Positions 50,642-59,497 of a stretch of DNA of 64,000 bases are shown piece by piece. The stretch is from Streptomyces sp. NBC_00193. GTDB lineage: Bacteria; Actinomycetota; Actinomycetes; Streptomycetales; Streptomycetaceae. How positions within the stretch are numbered: the first letter of the stretch is position 1; each line of letters starts with the position of its first letter. The stretch is from NCBI RefSeq assembly GCF_026342735.1, contig NZ_JAPEMM010000001.1, positions 5,518,001 to 5,582,000 on the forward strand. Reading direction: 5' to 3'. The translations under genes were made by a program, and so were the position numbers. The notes beneath the pieces were generated by a model. The model worked only from the letters and a program-made list of their open reading frames with translations, had not been told where the DNA came from and searched no databases.

Positions 50642-52144
50642 ATGGCGCAGTGGACCTCGGCCGTCGGTGCCGCACAGCTCGGCCGGCTCATCACCTCCCA
50701 GCAGGGCCGGGCCGCCGCGCCCGGCGGGCGCAAGCTGCCCGCGTACCGCACGCTCGCCGACGGCATCCGCCTGCTCGTCCTCGAAGGCCGCATCCCCGTC
50801 GCCGCCCGGCTCCCCGCCGAGCGGGAGCTGGCCGTGGCCCTCTCCGTCAGCCGCACCACCGTCGCCGCCGCCTACGAGGCCCTGCGCGGCGAGGGGTTCC
50901 TCGAATCCCGGCGGGGCGCGGGCAGCTGGACCTCGGTGCCCGCCGGCAACCCCATGCCGGCCCGCGGCCTGGAGCCCCTGCCCCCCGAGTCCCTCGGCTC
51001 GATGATCGACCTCGGCTGCGCCGCACTCCCGGCCCCCGAGCCCTGGCTCACCAAGGCCGTCCAGGGCGCCCTGGAGGAACTCCCCCCGTACGCCCACACC
51101 CACGGGGACTACCCGGCCGGGCTGCCCGCGCTGCGCCGCATGCTCGCCGACCGCTACACCGAGCGCGGCATCCCGACCATGCCCGAGCAGATCATGGTCA
51201 CCACGGGCGCGATGGGCGCCATCGACGCCATCTGCAGCCTCTTCGCGGGGCGCGGAGAACGCATCGCCGTCGAATCCCCGTCCTACGCCAACATCCTCCA
51301 GCTCATGCGCGCCGCCGGCGTCCGCCTCGTGCCCGTCGCCATGGGGGAGGGGCTGTCCGGCTGGGACATGGACGTCTGGCGCCAGGTGCTCCGCGACTCC
51401 GCCCCCCGCCTCGCCTACGTGGTCGCCGACTTCCACAATCCGACCGGGGCCCTGGCCTCCGACGAACAGCGCCGCGCGATGGTGGACGCGGCCCGCTCGG
51501 CCGGCACCGTCCTCGTCGCCGACGAGACCATGGTCGAGCTCCAGCTCGACCCGACGCTGGAGATGCCCCGCCCCGTCTGTTCCTTCGACCCGGCCGGCTC
51601 CACCGTCATCACCGTCGGCTCCGCCAGCAAGGCCTTCTGGGCCGGCATGCGCATCGGGTGGGTCCGCGCGGCCCCCGACGTCATCCGCAGCCTGGTGGCC
51701 GCCCGCGCCTACGCCGACCTGGGCACGCCCGTGCTGGAACAGCTCGCGGTGGACTGGCTGATGCGCACCGGAGGCTGGGAGCAGGCCGTGGAGATCCGCC
51801 GCGACCAGGCCCGGGAGAACCGGGACGCGCTGGTGGCGGCGGTCCGCCGGGAGCTGCCCGACTGGGAGTTCCGGGTTCCGCTCGGCGGGCTGACCCTGTG
51901 GGCCCGCGCGGGCGGGCTCTCCGGCTCCCGGCTGGCCGAGGTGGGGGAGCGGGTGGGCGTACGGGTTCCCTCGGGGCCCCGGTTCGGTGTCGACGGGGCC
52001 TTCGAGGGATACGTCAGGCTCCCGTTCACCGTCGGCGGCCCGGTGGCCGAGGAAGCGGCCGCCCGGCTGGCCGCCGCGGCCCGGCTGGTCGCCACCGGAG
52101 CGGGCGGCGGCGGGGCGGAGCCGCCGCGCACCTTCGTCGCGTAG
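50642..52144 (+). CDS. MocR/GntR-type regulator with aminotransferase domain
   Basis: A 500-residue PLP-dependent regulator: N-terminal GntR winged helix (IRLLVLEGRIPVAARLPAERELAVALSVSRTTVAAAYEALRGEGFLES) and a C-terminal class I aminotransferase-like domain with the PLP lysine in TVGSASKAFWAGMRIGWVR near residue 325. Such proteins sense PLP or amino compounds. It resembles the YczR subgroup by its opening. ATG at 50642; the divergent gene is a glycerophosphodiesterase. Confidence 0.9.
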   Translation: MAQWTSAVGAAQLGRLITSQQGRAAAPGGRKLPAYRTLADGIRLLVLEGRIPVAARLPAERELAVALSVSRTTVAAAYEALRGEGFLESRRGAGSWTSVPAGNPMPARGLEPLPPESLGSMIDLGCAALPAPEPWLTKAVQGALEELPPYAHTHGDYPAGLPALRRMLADRYTERGIPTMPEQIMVTTGAMGAIDAICSLFAGRGERIAVESPSYANILQLMRAAGVRLVPVAMGEGLSGWDMDVWRQVLRDSAPRLAYVVADFHNPTGALASDEQRRAMVDAARSAGTVLVADETMVELQLDPTLEMPRPVCSFDPAGSTVITVGSASKAFWAGMRIGWVRAAPDVIRSLVAARAYADLGTPVLEQLAVDWLMRTGGWEQAVEIRRDQARENRDALVAAVRRELPDWEFRVPLGGLTLWARAGGLSGSRLAEVGERVGVRVPSGPRFGVDGAFEGYVRLPFTVGGPVAEEAAARLAAAARLVATGAGGGGAEPPRTFVA

Positions 52145-52171
52145 GGCCGGACGGACCGGACCCGCGGCGTC

Positions 52172-53809
52172 CTACGGGGCGTCCGCCGGGACCTCGGGGA
52201 TGTCCGAGGCGTCGATCGCCGGGCCCTGCGCCTGGGCGGGCGCCTGGACGATGTGCAGCGGCTTGCCCAGGGTGACGTGGTCCGGGACGGGCTTGGGCGG
52301 CGCCTGCCGCTCGGGCAGCAGGTCCAGTACCGCCTGGCGGTGTCCCGGGTGGGTGGCCTCGTCGTACGGGTCCGGGGTGGCCGGCACCTGGAGCCGGTGC
52401 ACGGGACCGGCGCCGAGCCGGGCGTACCCGCGCCCCGGCGGCAGTACGGCCGTCGGCGTGGTGTGCGGGGGCAGCCCCAGCACGTCGGCGATCTGCTGGA
52501 TCGTGGCGGCTCCGAGCACCGCCCGGGCCCGCGTGTGCTGCCAGACGGAGTCGTGCAGCAGCTCCAGGTGGTCGAACTGCTCGGCCACCACCACGGTGAC
52601 GTGCGCGGCGCGCCCGTGCCGCAGCGGCACCTGGAGCTGCGCGATCGGGTCGGGGGCGCCCTCGGCGGTGGCCAGGTGGGCCAGCACGCTCGGCCGGTCG
52701 AGCAGGATCCACAGCGGGCGCCGGGTGTCCTCGGGGGCGGGCCGGCCGGCTTCGCGGGCCCGGTGGGTGGCGATCAGGCGCCGCTCGGTCTCGCGGGCGG
52801 CCCATTCCAGGGTGGCCAGCGCCCCGCTCGGCCCGCACTCCACGGCGAGGACGCCGGCGCGGCCGGACAGGCAGGAGTACTCGCCGGTGCCGCCGCCCTC
52901 CACGATCAGGACCTCGCCCCCGTGCCGCAGGGCCTGCAGGGCGATGGAGCGCAGCAGCGTGGACGTACCGCTGCCGGGCTGGCCCACGGCCAGCAGATGG
53001 GGTTCGCCGGAACGGGAGCCGGTGCGCCAGATGACCGGCGGCATGTCCCGGGGCTCGTCGCCGTCCAGGACGGGCAGGGTGCGCTGCACGCTGCCCGGAT
53101 CGGTGAAGCCGAGCACGGTCTCACCGGGGGAGGTGACGAAAGGCTGGGCGGCGATGCCTGTGGGCAGCGCCGCCAGCACGCTCAGGTCGAGCTGGTTGCC
53201 CTCCTCGTCCCAGTCGAAGAGATACTCCCGTCCGCGCCCGGACTTGGCGTGCAGCAGTGCCTCGATCCGGGCCCGTGACGCGGCCTCGCCATCGGTGAAG
53301 TAGGCCGGGTAGCGGATGTGGAGCCGGGTGATGCGGCCCGCCTCGTCGAACTCGTAGCCGCTGAAGGCCTTGTCCCACTCCCCGCCGTGGGCGAAGAGGG
53401 GGCTCGGGTCCTCCGGGATGGAGAAGTACGGCACGAGGGCTTCGTAGAGGGAGCCGAGCCGTTCGGTCTCGGCATCGCTGGGCCCGGTCTTCACCGGGGT
53501 GCGGTCGCGTCCCTGCCAGGCCGCCGCCGCCATGAGGGTGATCAGGGCGGTGAGCGGGCCGTAGGGGACGAGCGCGACCACGAGGACGCACGCGGCACCC
53601 AGGAACAGCGCGGGACCACGCTTGTCCTTGGGTGTGTCGCACCATTTGCGGCGTCCGGCCGAGGCCAGGACGCGCAGGCCGCGTCCGATGGTGAGGAGCG
53701 GATGGAGGACGTCCGTGGCGCTGTCGGCGGCCGTGCGAGCGAAGTCGCGGCCCCGGGTCAGCGACACGCTGCCGCTGCTGAGGATGCGGGGAAGTGGGCG
53801 CCGGGCCAC
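52172..53809 (-). CDS. Membrane-anchored P-loop ATPase (FtsK/TraB-like superfamily)
   Basis: A 545-residue protein. Two membrane helices near residues 55-90 (PALFLGAACVLVVALVPYGPLTALITLMAAAAW) precede a beta-rich region and a P-loop domain: Walker A LLAVGQPGSGTSTLLRSIALQ near residue 280, a Walker-B-like LWILLDRPS near 365, and a sensor-like stretch RAAHVTVVVAEQFDHLEL. This layout resembles DNA-pumping or conjugation ATPases but without clear Ori-recognition modules. GTG at 53809 follows AGGAG. It comes 50 bases after a tiny membrane protein on the same strand. Role unknown. Confidence 0.75.
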   Translation of the reverse strand: MARRPLPRILSSGSVSLTRGRDFARTAADSATDVLHPLLTIGRGLRVLASAGRRKWCDTPKDKRGPALFLGAACVLVVALVPYGPLTALITLMAAAAWQGRDRTPVKTGPSDAETERLGSLYEALVPYFSIPEDPSPLFAHGGEWDKAFSGYEFDEAGRITRLHIRYPAYFTDGEAASRARIEALLHAKSGRGREYLFDWDEEGNQLDLSVLAALPTGIAAQPFVTSPGETVLGFTDPGSVQRTLPVLDGDEPRDMPPVIWRTGSRSGEPHLLAVGQPGSGTSTLLRSIALQALRHGGEVLIVEGGGTGEYSCLSGRAGVLAVECGPSGALATLEWAARETERRLIATHRAREAGRPAPEDTRRPLWILLDRPSVLAHLATAEGAPDPIAQLQVPLRHGRAAHVTVVVAEQFDHLELLHDSVWQHTRARAVLGAATIQQIADVLGLPPHTTPTAVLPPGRGYARLGAGPVHRLQVPATPDPYDEATHPGHRQAVLDLLPERQAPPKPVPDHVTLGKPLHIVQAPAQAQGPAIDASDIPEVPADAP

Positions 53810-53859
53810 GGGCGTCTCCTGGAGTTGTGGAAGCTTCGGGTGGGTGCCGGGGCCGGCCG

Positions 53860-54054
53860 CTAGAGCTTGATCCCGCCGAGAAGGCTCGCGAGGCTCGCCG
53901 TGCTCGCCGTGATGCTGGGGGCGATGGCGGAGCCGGCGAGGAAGAAGCCGAAGAGCGCGCACACGAACGCGTGCGTGAGCTTCATGCCGTCCTTCTTGAA
54001 GAACAGGAAGCAGATGATGCCGAGCAGGACGACACCTGAGATGGACAGGACCAT
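53860..54054 (-). CDS. Small two-helix membrane protein
   Basis: A 64-residue protein: helix 1 MVLSISGVVLLGIICFLFF, a KKDGMK turn, helix 2 AFVCALFGFFLAGSAIA, then a Ser/Thr-rich tail ending GGIKL. It is directly upstream of the membrane ATPase gene, so the two probably act together. Similar small proteins accompany conjugation-type ATPases in actinobacteria, which is only a hint. The gap 54055-54334 is AT-richer than average and shows no gene. Confidence 0.7.
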   Translation of the reverse strand: MVLSISGVVLLGIICFLFFKKDGMKLTHAFVCALFGFFLAGSAIAPSITASTASLASLLGGIKL

Positions 54055-54334
54055 GAGTCAGTTCTCCTGGTGGGTGGGGACAGTCACCATCAGTTCTTCC
54101 AGGCTCACAGGAAGTATCAATGCGATAAAAGGTGCATACGGGTGAATCCGGCAATTTTTCACTTGACCGGCCCATCCCGGCTGGCGCGCCTGGCGGGATG
54201 GGGGCACGCGGGCCGCAAGGTGATCATTGCCTCGGCCCGCGCCTCTCATGTGCAGGTCCGGGCGCTACTCTGACGCTTCACCCGTACGGACGCAGTGCCG
54301 TGCGCAGCCCTGCCCTCGAAAGGCGGTACGACCG

Positions 54335-54796
54335 ATGAGTGAGCACGTCGAGAACGGCTCCCAGGACTCCCAGGCCCTCCAGGGCTCCCAGGGCGCTCCG
54401 GGCTCCCCGGACGTTCCCGACGAGGACGTCGTCGAGCTGGCCACCAAGATCTTCGACCTCGCCCGTCGGGGCGAGACCGAGACCCTGGCCGCGTACGTCG
54501 ACGCGGGTGTCCCGGCGAACCTCACCAACGACCGCGGCGACACCCTCGTCATGCTCGCCGCCTACCACGGCCACGCCGAAGCCGTCACGGCCCTGCTGGC
54601 CCGCGGAGCCGAGGCCGACCGCGCGAACGATCGTGGCCAGACCCCGCTCGCCGGGGCGGTCTTCAAGGGCGAGGAGGCCGTCATCCGCGCGCTGCTCGCC
54701 GGCGGCGCCGACCCGAACGCCGGAACGCCCTCCGCCGTGGACACGGCCCGCATGTTCGCCAAGGCCGACCTGCTGGAGCTTTTCGGAGCCAAGTAG
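54335..54796 (+). CDS. Ankyrin-repeat protein
   Basis: A 153-residue protein with a Gln/Ser-rich N-terminus (QDSQALQGSQGAPG repeat-like) and three ankyrin repeats: AYVDAGVPANLTNDRGDTLVMLAAYHGHAEAV, LLARGAEADRANDRGQTPLAGAVFKGEEAV and LLAGGADPNA. Probably a protein-interaction module. ATG at 54335 with a GAAAGGCGG site. Partner unknown. Confidence 0.88.
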   Translation: MSEHVENGSQDSQALQGSQGAPGSPDVPDEDVVELATKIFDLARRGETETLAAYVDAGVPANLTNDRGDTLVMLAAYHGHAEAVTALLARGAEADRANDRGQTPLAGAVFKGEEAVIRALLAGGADPNAGTPSAVDTARMFAKADLLELFGAK

Positions 54797-55031
54797 TCCG
54801 GTTCTGGCCGCTCCCTGGCCGGTTCTGGGCTGGTCCAGACCTCACGGGTTGGTCACGGCGGCCTTAAATGTGGTCGCGGCGCACAAACCGCCTGGGTCAT
54901 CATGGCGTCGGATTCGATTCGCGGACAGGACGGACGGGCAGGAGCGGGCAGGACACAACGGGTGTCCGACCCCCACTCCTGCCGGGGGACCGCCGCCCTG
55001 GCCGAGAAGCACCGACGAGAGTGAGAAGGCA

Positions 55032-55094
55032 ATGGTCTACATCGAGCGGAACCTGACGGCGGACGTCCTCGCATGCTGTTACGCGGCCCTGTGA
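55032..55094 (+). CDS. Tiny Cys-Cys peptide (possible leader ORF)
   Basis: A 20-residue frame, opening MVYIERNLTADVLACC and ending in Leu, with GAGAAGG before the ATG. It ends 46 bases before the HEAT-repeat gene on the same strand. The short size, position and adjacent Cys codons suggest a regulatory leader peptide rather than an enzyme; it is not the HIDLLRV type. Confidence is limited by length. Confidence 0.4.
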   Translation: MVYIERNLTADVLACCYAAL

Positions 55095-55140
55095 ATTCCG
55101 ATTCCCGGTTGCGTCCCCAGCTTGATTTGAGGCCATTCCC

Positions 55141-56547
55141 ATGTTCGAACCAGTCATAGCGCCGAGCGGCACCCTGCTCGGGCTCCTCCAGCGCGGCCGC
55201 GGCGACGGCACGCTGCACGCACTCGCGGCGCCCAGGGCAGAGGCCCTCGCGGCGCTCAACCTCTGCGTGGCCGGCGATCCGCGCCAGGACTGGCAGGTCG
55301 AGAACCGCTCCCTGTACTACGCACGTCTGTACCTGGATCTCGACGGCCCCCTGGGCGAGATCGAGGACCACCTCTTCAGCGTCGACGACCTCGTCGACGA
55401 GGACGACCACCGCACGGGCCTCGCCCTGTCCGTCCTTGGCCACCTGGCCTCGTACGGCCGCGACGACGCGCTCATGCTGCTGCGCCGCTACGCCGCCACG
55501 GGCTCCAACTGGGCCTGGGCCCTCGACGAGCTCGCCCTGCGCGACGACGACGAGGGGCTGCGCTCACTGGCCGCCCCCGTCCTCGCCCGCTTCCCCGCCA
55601 CCGCCGAGGGCGAGGCATTGCTCGCCGCCGCCGTCCGCGACGCCTACGAGCCCAGGCCCTGGCGCCTGTGGGAAGAGGCGGCGGAACCCAACGCGTACGC
55701 CGAGCGGTTGCGCGCAGCCCGCCAACAGGGCTCGTTCGACCGCTGGCAGCGCCAGCTCACCCCGCGCGGTCCCCAGCCCGGCTGGGGCGTTCAGGCCGTC
55801 TTCGACTGGGCCGCCGACGGACTGCGCCGGGGCACCCCCCTGCACGTCCCGGCCGCCCGCTGCCTCGCCGCCGTCGCCACCCCCGAGGACCGCTCCGCGA
55901 TCCTGGCGGCCGCCGCCGGGGCATCCGGAGAGGCCGCCCGCGCCACCGCGCTGCACCACCTGGTCCTCGCCGAGCCGGAGAACCCGGCCGTACTGGACCT
56001 CATCGAAGCCGCCGGCGACGAGCCGGCCGTAGCCGCCTACGAGCGCATGTGCGGCCCCGCCGCCGTCGAGCGGGCCCGGCGCTGGGTCCAGCGCCCCGAC
56101 GCCCTCGGAACGGCCGCAGCGACCCTCCTGGCCGCCCGCGGCGGCATCGAGGACGCCCCCCTCGTCCTCGGCGCCCTGCGCTCCACCGTCCGCGGCTCCG
56201 GCCCGGACTCGACGCCGCTGTTCACCCTGGTCGACGGAGCCGGCCGGCTCCGCATCGCCTGCGCGGCCCCCGTCCTGCGCCACATCTACCGCGAGACGGC
56301 CTCCTCCGGTCTCCGCGGCCGCGCCGCGCGGGCCCTGGCGGCGACGGACCCCTCCTTCGCGGCGGGCTTCGCCGTCGAGTGCCTCTGGGACTGCGAGGAG
56401 ACCACCCGGGAGGTGGCCGCCCGCCACGCGGAAACGGCCGACGCCCGAGTCGCCCCCCGCCTGCGCCGCCTCGCGGCCGACCCGGCCGAGGAAGAGGACG
56501 TCCAGTCGGCGGTCCGCAGCCGCATCACCCCGGAGTCGGCGATGTAG
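55141..56547 (+). CDS. HEAT-repeat protein
   Basis: A 468-residue soluble all-helical protein with Ala/Leu/Arg-rich repeats of about 30 residues (for example ARCLAAVATPEDRSAILAAAAGASGEAARATALHHLVLAEPENPAVLDLIEAAGDE and later VRHETADARVAPRLRRLA-like units). HEAT-repeat proteins act as scaffolds. ATG at 55141 is chosen as the first start; a CC-peptide frame lies 46 bases before. Function unknown. Confidence 0.8.
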   Translation: MFEPVIAPSGTLLGLLQRGRGDGTLHALAAPRAEALAALNLCVAGDPRQDWQVENRSLYYARLYLDLDGPLGEIEDHLFSVDDLVDEDDHRTGLALSVLGHLASYGRDDALMLLRRYAATGSNWAWALDELALRDDDEGLRSLAAPVLARFPATAEGEALLAAAVRDAYEPRPWRLWEEAAEPNAYAERLRAARQQGSFDRWQRQLTPRGPQPGWGVQAVFDWAADGLRRGTPLHVPAARCLAAVATPEDRSAILAAAAGASGEAARATALHHLVLAEPENPAVLDLIEAAGDEPAVAAYERMCGPAAVERARRWVQRPDALGTAAATLLAARGGIEDAPLVLGALRSTVRGSGPDSTPLFTLVDGAGRLRIACAAPVLRHIYRETASSGLRGRAARALAATDPSFAAGFAVECLWDCEETTREVAARHAETADARVAPRLRRLAADPAEEEDVQSAVRSRITPESAM

Positions 56548-56575
56548 CCCCGCCGGCCCCCCATCGACACGCACC

Positions 56576-56609
56576 CGGCCCGGCCCCCTGACCCGAGGGG
56601 GCCGGGCCG
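56576..56609. terminator. Hairpin terminator between convergent genes
   Basis: CGGCCCGGCCCCCT (56576-56589) pairs perfectly with AGGGGGCCGGGCCG (56596-56609) around GACCCG. It serves the HEAT gene and the convergent membrane-protein gene at 56647. Confidence 0.88.
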
Positions 56610-56646
56610 CTTGCTGTGCGGGTAGGACCCCGCGGTGCAGGCGCGG

Positions 56647-57318
56647 TCAGGGGGACGGGGCCGGGGTCGGGCTGTGGCCCGGGGTCCCCGCCGCCGACGG
56701 CGGGAACAGATCCTGGCCATCGGAGTAGTCGATCACGCAGGACGGGAGCCTGGAGGTCTCGACCACGCCGAAGGAGATCCCCGGTACACCCGGCGGGTAG
56801 TGCTCCGCAAACGGAAACATGAGCGTGTGCCCGGGTGGGACCGTCTTCGCGTTGACCTTGATGATGAAGCTGTCACCGCCGTCCTGCAGGATCTCGGCCT
56901 CGGGGTCGGCCTGCGGTCCGCGGCCCCCGCCCCCGAGCTCGGAGCACTGGGACCGCGGCAGCTTCGGGACCACGACCGCCGGAACCCCCAGTGCCTTCAG
57001 CCGTTGCACCAGGGCCGGGACCTGGTCGTGCGTGGGCAGCGGGAAACTGAGCGATCCGTCCGGATCCTTCTTGATCTCGGGTGCGGCCGTGCCCGAGGGG
57101 CTCGGCGAGCCCGCCGGGCCGCCCGGTATCGAAGCGGTGCGGGCGCTGCCCGGGAGGGCCATGACGGCAACCACGGAGGCCGTGGCGATGCCTATCGCGA
57201 GCGGGACGCCGTACCGCCGGGCGAAGGACCGGGCGGGCGTCACGGGTGCGGGCTCCGGGAGGCGGGCGAGGAGGGCGGACTTCAGGCGGTCCTCGAAGCC
57301 GCTGGGCCGGGTACTCAT
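56647..57318 (-). CDS. Membrane protein encoded with an ECF sigma factor (possible anti-sigma)
   Basis: A 223-residue protein: a cytoplasmic segment of about 35 residues, one membrane helix (YGVPLAIGIATASVVAVMALPGS), a Ser/Pro-rich stalk and an extracytoplasmic domain. Its ATG at 57318 overlaps the stop of the sigma-factor gene (ATGA). The topology fits an anti-sigma factor, but the classic zinc anti-sigma motif HxxxCxxC is not seen. So regulation of the sigma factor is an inference from position. Confidence 0.75.
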   Translation of the reverse strand: MSTRPSGFEDRLKSALLARLPEPAPVTPARSFARRYGVPLAIGIATASVVAVMALPGSARTASIPGGPAGSPSPSGTAAPEIKKDPDGSLSFPLPTHDQVPALVQRLKALGVPAVVVPKLPRSQCSELGGGGRGPQADPEAEILQDGGDSFIIKVNAKTVPPGHTLMFPFAEHYPPGVPGISFGVVETSRLPSCVIDYSDGQDLFPPSAAGTPGHSPTPAPSP

Positions 57319-57887
57319 CGGACTGCCTCCAACTTGTTTTCCGTGACGGGGGCCGGGCCGCGCAGAGCGCGCCGGGCCCGGAGCAGGCGGACGCGGACCG
57401 TCGCCCGGGTGACGCCGAGTGCCCGGGCGGCCTCGGCGGGGGTGAGCTGGTCGATGACGACCAGGTCGAGGGCGGCCCGGAGCGGTTCGGAGAGCACGGC
57501 GTGGCGCTCGGCCAGGTCGCGGAAGGCCCGCTCGGCGGCTATGCGCTCCTCCAGCGCGGCGACGTCCTCGGCATCGAGCAGCCGGCGCCCGCTCAGCCGG
57601 GCCGGCGCCTCGCTGTCGCGGGTCAGCCCCCGGGCGTGGGCGGACAGGACGGTGCCGGCTATGCCGAACAACCATGCGACCGGAGCTCCCCTGCGGCTCC
57701 GGTAGGCCCCGGCTGATTCCATCGCCGCGAGGAAGACGTCCGCCGTCAGATCGGCCGCCACGTGCGGGTCGGCCACCCGGCGGGTGACGAAGCCGAGTAC
57801 GGAGTCGATGTGGTCCTCGTAGAACGCCCCGAACCCCTCGGGCGTGGTGAGATCCGGTGGTCCGGTCTCGTGTCGTGGGATGCGCAC
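57315..57887 (-). CDS. ECF RNA polymerase sigma factor
   Basis: A 190-residue sigma-70-family factor. Region 2 runs through FYEDHIDSVLGFVTRRVADPHVAADLTADVFLAAME and GAPVAWLFGIAGTVLSAHAR, and region 4 is LSEPLRAALDLVVIDQLTPAEAARALGVTRATVRVRLLRARRAL. GTG at 57887 has GGAGGAACC before it. Its stop overlaps the start of a membrane protein, a common sigma/anti-sigma order. Target promoters are unknown. Confidence 0.92.
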   Translation of the reverse strand: MRIPRHETGPPDLTTPEGFGAFYEDHIDSVLGFVTRRVADPHVAADLTADVFLAAMESAGAYRSRRGAPVAWLFGIAGTVLSAHARGLTRDSEAPARLSGRRLLDAEDVAALEERIAAERAFRDLAERHAVLSEPLRAALDLVVIDQLTPAEAARALGVTRATVRVRLLRARRALRGPAPVTENKLEAVR

Positions 57888-57960
57888 CTGGTTCCTCCCC
57901 TGCGCAGGGGCCCGGTCGGCCCCCTCACCCGGTAATTGGCCGGAGCGCCGGAAAGCGTTT

Positions 57961-58014
57961 CACCGGGATCACCGGGATCACCGGGATCACCGGGATCACC
58001 GGGATCACCGGGAC
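57961..58014. repeat. 9-bp tandem repeat (CACCGGGAT) six times
   Basis: Six units of CACCGGGAT, the last ending in C, run through 57961-58014. They cover the stop codon of the pxpC gene at 58005-58007 and continue toward the sigma-factor gene start. Copy number could vary between strains. Confidence 0.95.
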
Positions 58015-58874
58015 CGGAGGAACCTGACGGGAGTACCCGGCCGGGCCTGCGCCGCCGCGTCCAGGGCCGGGCCCGGCGGGACCACGCCCACCACCGGGTA
58101 GCCGCCCGTCACGGGATGGTCGGCGAGGAACACCACCGGCTGCCCGTCCGGCGGCACCTGCACCGCCCCCAGCACCATCCCCTCGCTCGGCAGCTCACCA
58201 CCCCGCGCCCGCACCAGCGGCGGCCCCTCCGTGCGCAGCCCGATGCGGTTCGAAGCGGCCGAGACCCGGTACGTCGCCCGCAGCAGCCGCCCCGTCACCG
58301 ACTCCGCCGTGAACCAGTCGGCCCGCGGCCCCAGCAGCAGCGGAAGCACCAGCTCCGAGGGCGGCCCCGGCGCCGCCGGAGCATCCGCCCCGGCCACCGG
58401 ATCCGGACCGGGCGTGCCCACCGGCAGCAGCGCTCCCGCCGTCAGGACCGGCGGGCCGAGGCCCGACAGCAGATCGGTCGAGCGACTGCCCAGCACCGGC
58501 GGGGCCGCGAACCCGCCCCGCACCGCCACGTAGCCGCGCACCCCCGACTCCGCCCGGCCCACCTCCAGCTCCGCCCCGGCGCGCAGCAGGACCGGGGCTC
58601 CCCAGGCCACCGGGCGCCCGCAGACCCGTACCGCACAAGGCGCTCCGGTCACCGCCACCGTCATCGGGCCGCCCACCGCCCGCAGTCCCACGCCGTCCAG
58701 GGTCGTCTCCAGGACGGCAGCCCCGGGCGGGTTGCCCAGCAGCCGGTTGGCCAGCGCCCGCGCCCCCGCGTCGAGGGCCCCGGACCGGGGAACGCCGAGG
58801 TGGGCGTACCCGGGCCGCCCCAGGTCCTGGACGGTGGTCAGCGCGCCCGCCCGTACGACCTCCAGCCCCCTCAA
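58005..58874 (-). CDS. pxpC: 5-oxoprolinase subunit C (biotin-dependent carboxyltransferase domain family)
   Basis: A 289-residue PxpC/KipA. LEVVRAGALTTVQDLGRPGYAHLGVPRSGALD opens the family, SNRIGLRTEGPPL and QVPPDGQPVVFLADHPVTGGYPVVG are near the C-terminus. With PxpA and PxpB it hydrolyses 5-oxoproline to glutamate using ATP. TTG at 58874 is preferred: GGAGG lies eight bases upstream and it overlaps the PxpB stop (TTGA); the longer upstream frame is the shadow of pxpB. Confidence 0.92.
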   Translation of the reverse strand: MRGLEVVRAGALTTVQDLGRPGYAHLGVPRSGALDAGARALANRLLGNPPGAAVLETTLDGVGLRAVGGPMTVAVTGAPCAVRVCGRPVAWGAPVLLRAGAELEVGRAESGVRGYVAVRGGFAAPPVLGSRSTDLLSGLGPPVLTAGALLPVGTPGPDPVAGADAPAAPGPPSELVLPLLLGPRADWFTAESVTGRLLRATYRVSAASNRIGLRTEGPPLVRARGGELPSEGMVLGAVQVPPDGQPVVFLADHPVTGGYPVVGVVPPGPALDAAAQARPGTPVRFLRSR

Positions 58875-59497
58875 GCCGATCCCTCCTCGGCGAACCGCAC
58901 CCGTACCCCCGGCGCGAACAGCGCGGCCGGCTCGCGCGCCGGGTCCCACAGGACCGCGTCGGTGGACCCGATCAGCTGCCAGCCGCCGGGGGAGGAGCGC
59001 GGGTAGACCCCCGCGTACTCGCCCGCGAGGGCCAGCGAGCCCGCCGGTACCGCCGTACGGGGCGTCGCGCGCCGGGGCAGGTGGAGGCGGGCGGGCAGGC
59101 CCGTCAGGTAGCCGAAGCCCGGGGCGAACCCGCAGAAGGCCACCCGGAAGGTGATCGAGCCGACGATGCCGGGCACCTCCCCGGGCGACACCTCCCATAG
59201 CGCGGCCACCTCCGCGAGGTCCGGGCCGTCGTACCGCACCGGGACCGTCACCGGGGGCGGCCCGTCGGACGGCGCGAGCGGGGGAACCCGCCAGCGGGCG
59301 ATCCGGGCCGCGAGGGCGCGCGGCTCCCGCACCCCGTCCAGCAGGACGGTCCGGGCCGCCGGCACGATCTCCCGTACGCCGCCCAGCTCGTCACCCGCGT
59401 CCCGCCGCCGCAGCAGCTCCGCGTGGAGCACGGCCACCTCCTCGGCGGAGTCCAGCTCCAGCAGCAGCGCCCCGGCGCCGGCTTCCAGCGCCCTCAC
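58871..59497 (-). CDS. pxpB: 5-oxoprolinase subunit B
   Basis: A 208-residue PxpB/KipI. FRVAFCGFAPGFGYLTGLP and TPRTAVPAGSLALAGEYAGVYPRSSPGGWQLIG are the family signatures. It is the middle gene of pxpA-B-C, with GTGA overlap from pxpA and TTGA overlap to pxpC. In Bacillus KipI also inhibits a sporulation kinase, but the complete pxp set points to 5-oxoprolinase. Confidence 0.93.
   Translation of the reverse strand: MRALEAGAGALLLELDSAEEVAVLHAELLRRRDAGDELGGVREIVPAARTVLLDGVREPRALAARIARWRVPPLAPSDGPPPVTVPVRYDGPDLAEVAALWEVSPGEVPGIVGSITFRVAFCGFAPGFGYLTGLPARLHLPRRATPRTAVPAGSLALAGEYAGVYPRSSPGGWQLIGSTDAVLWDPAREPAALFAPGVRVRFAEEGSA

Noticed and set aside
52172..54175. Start of the membrane ATPase at 54175
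   Set aside because: The extra 122 residues overlap the small membrane protein gene in another frame and lack family features; GTG at 53809 has a good ribosome-binding site.
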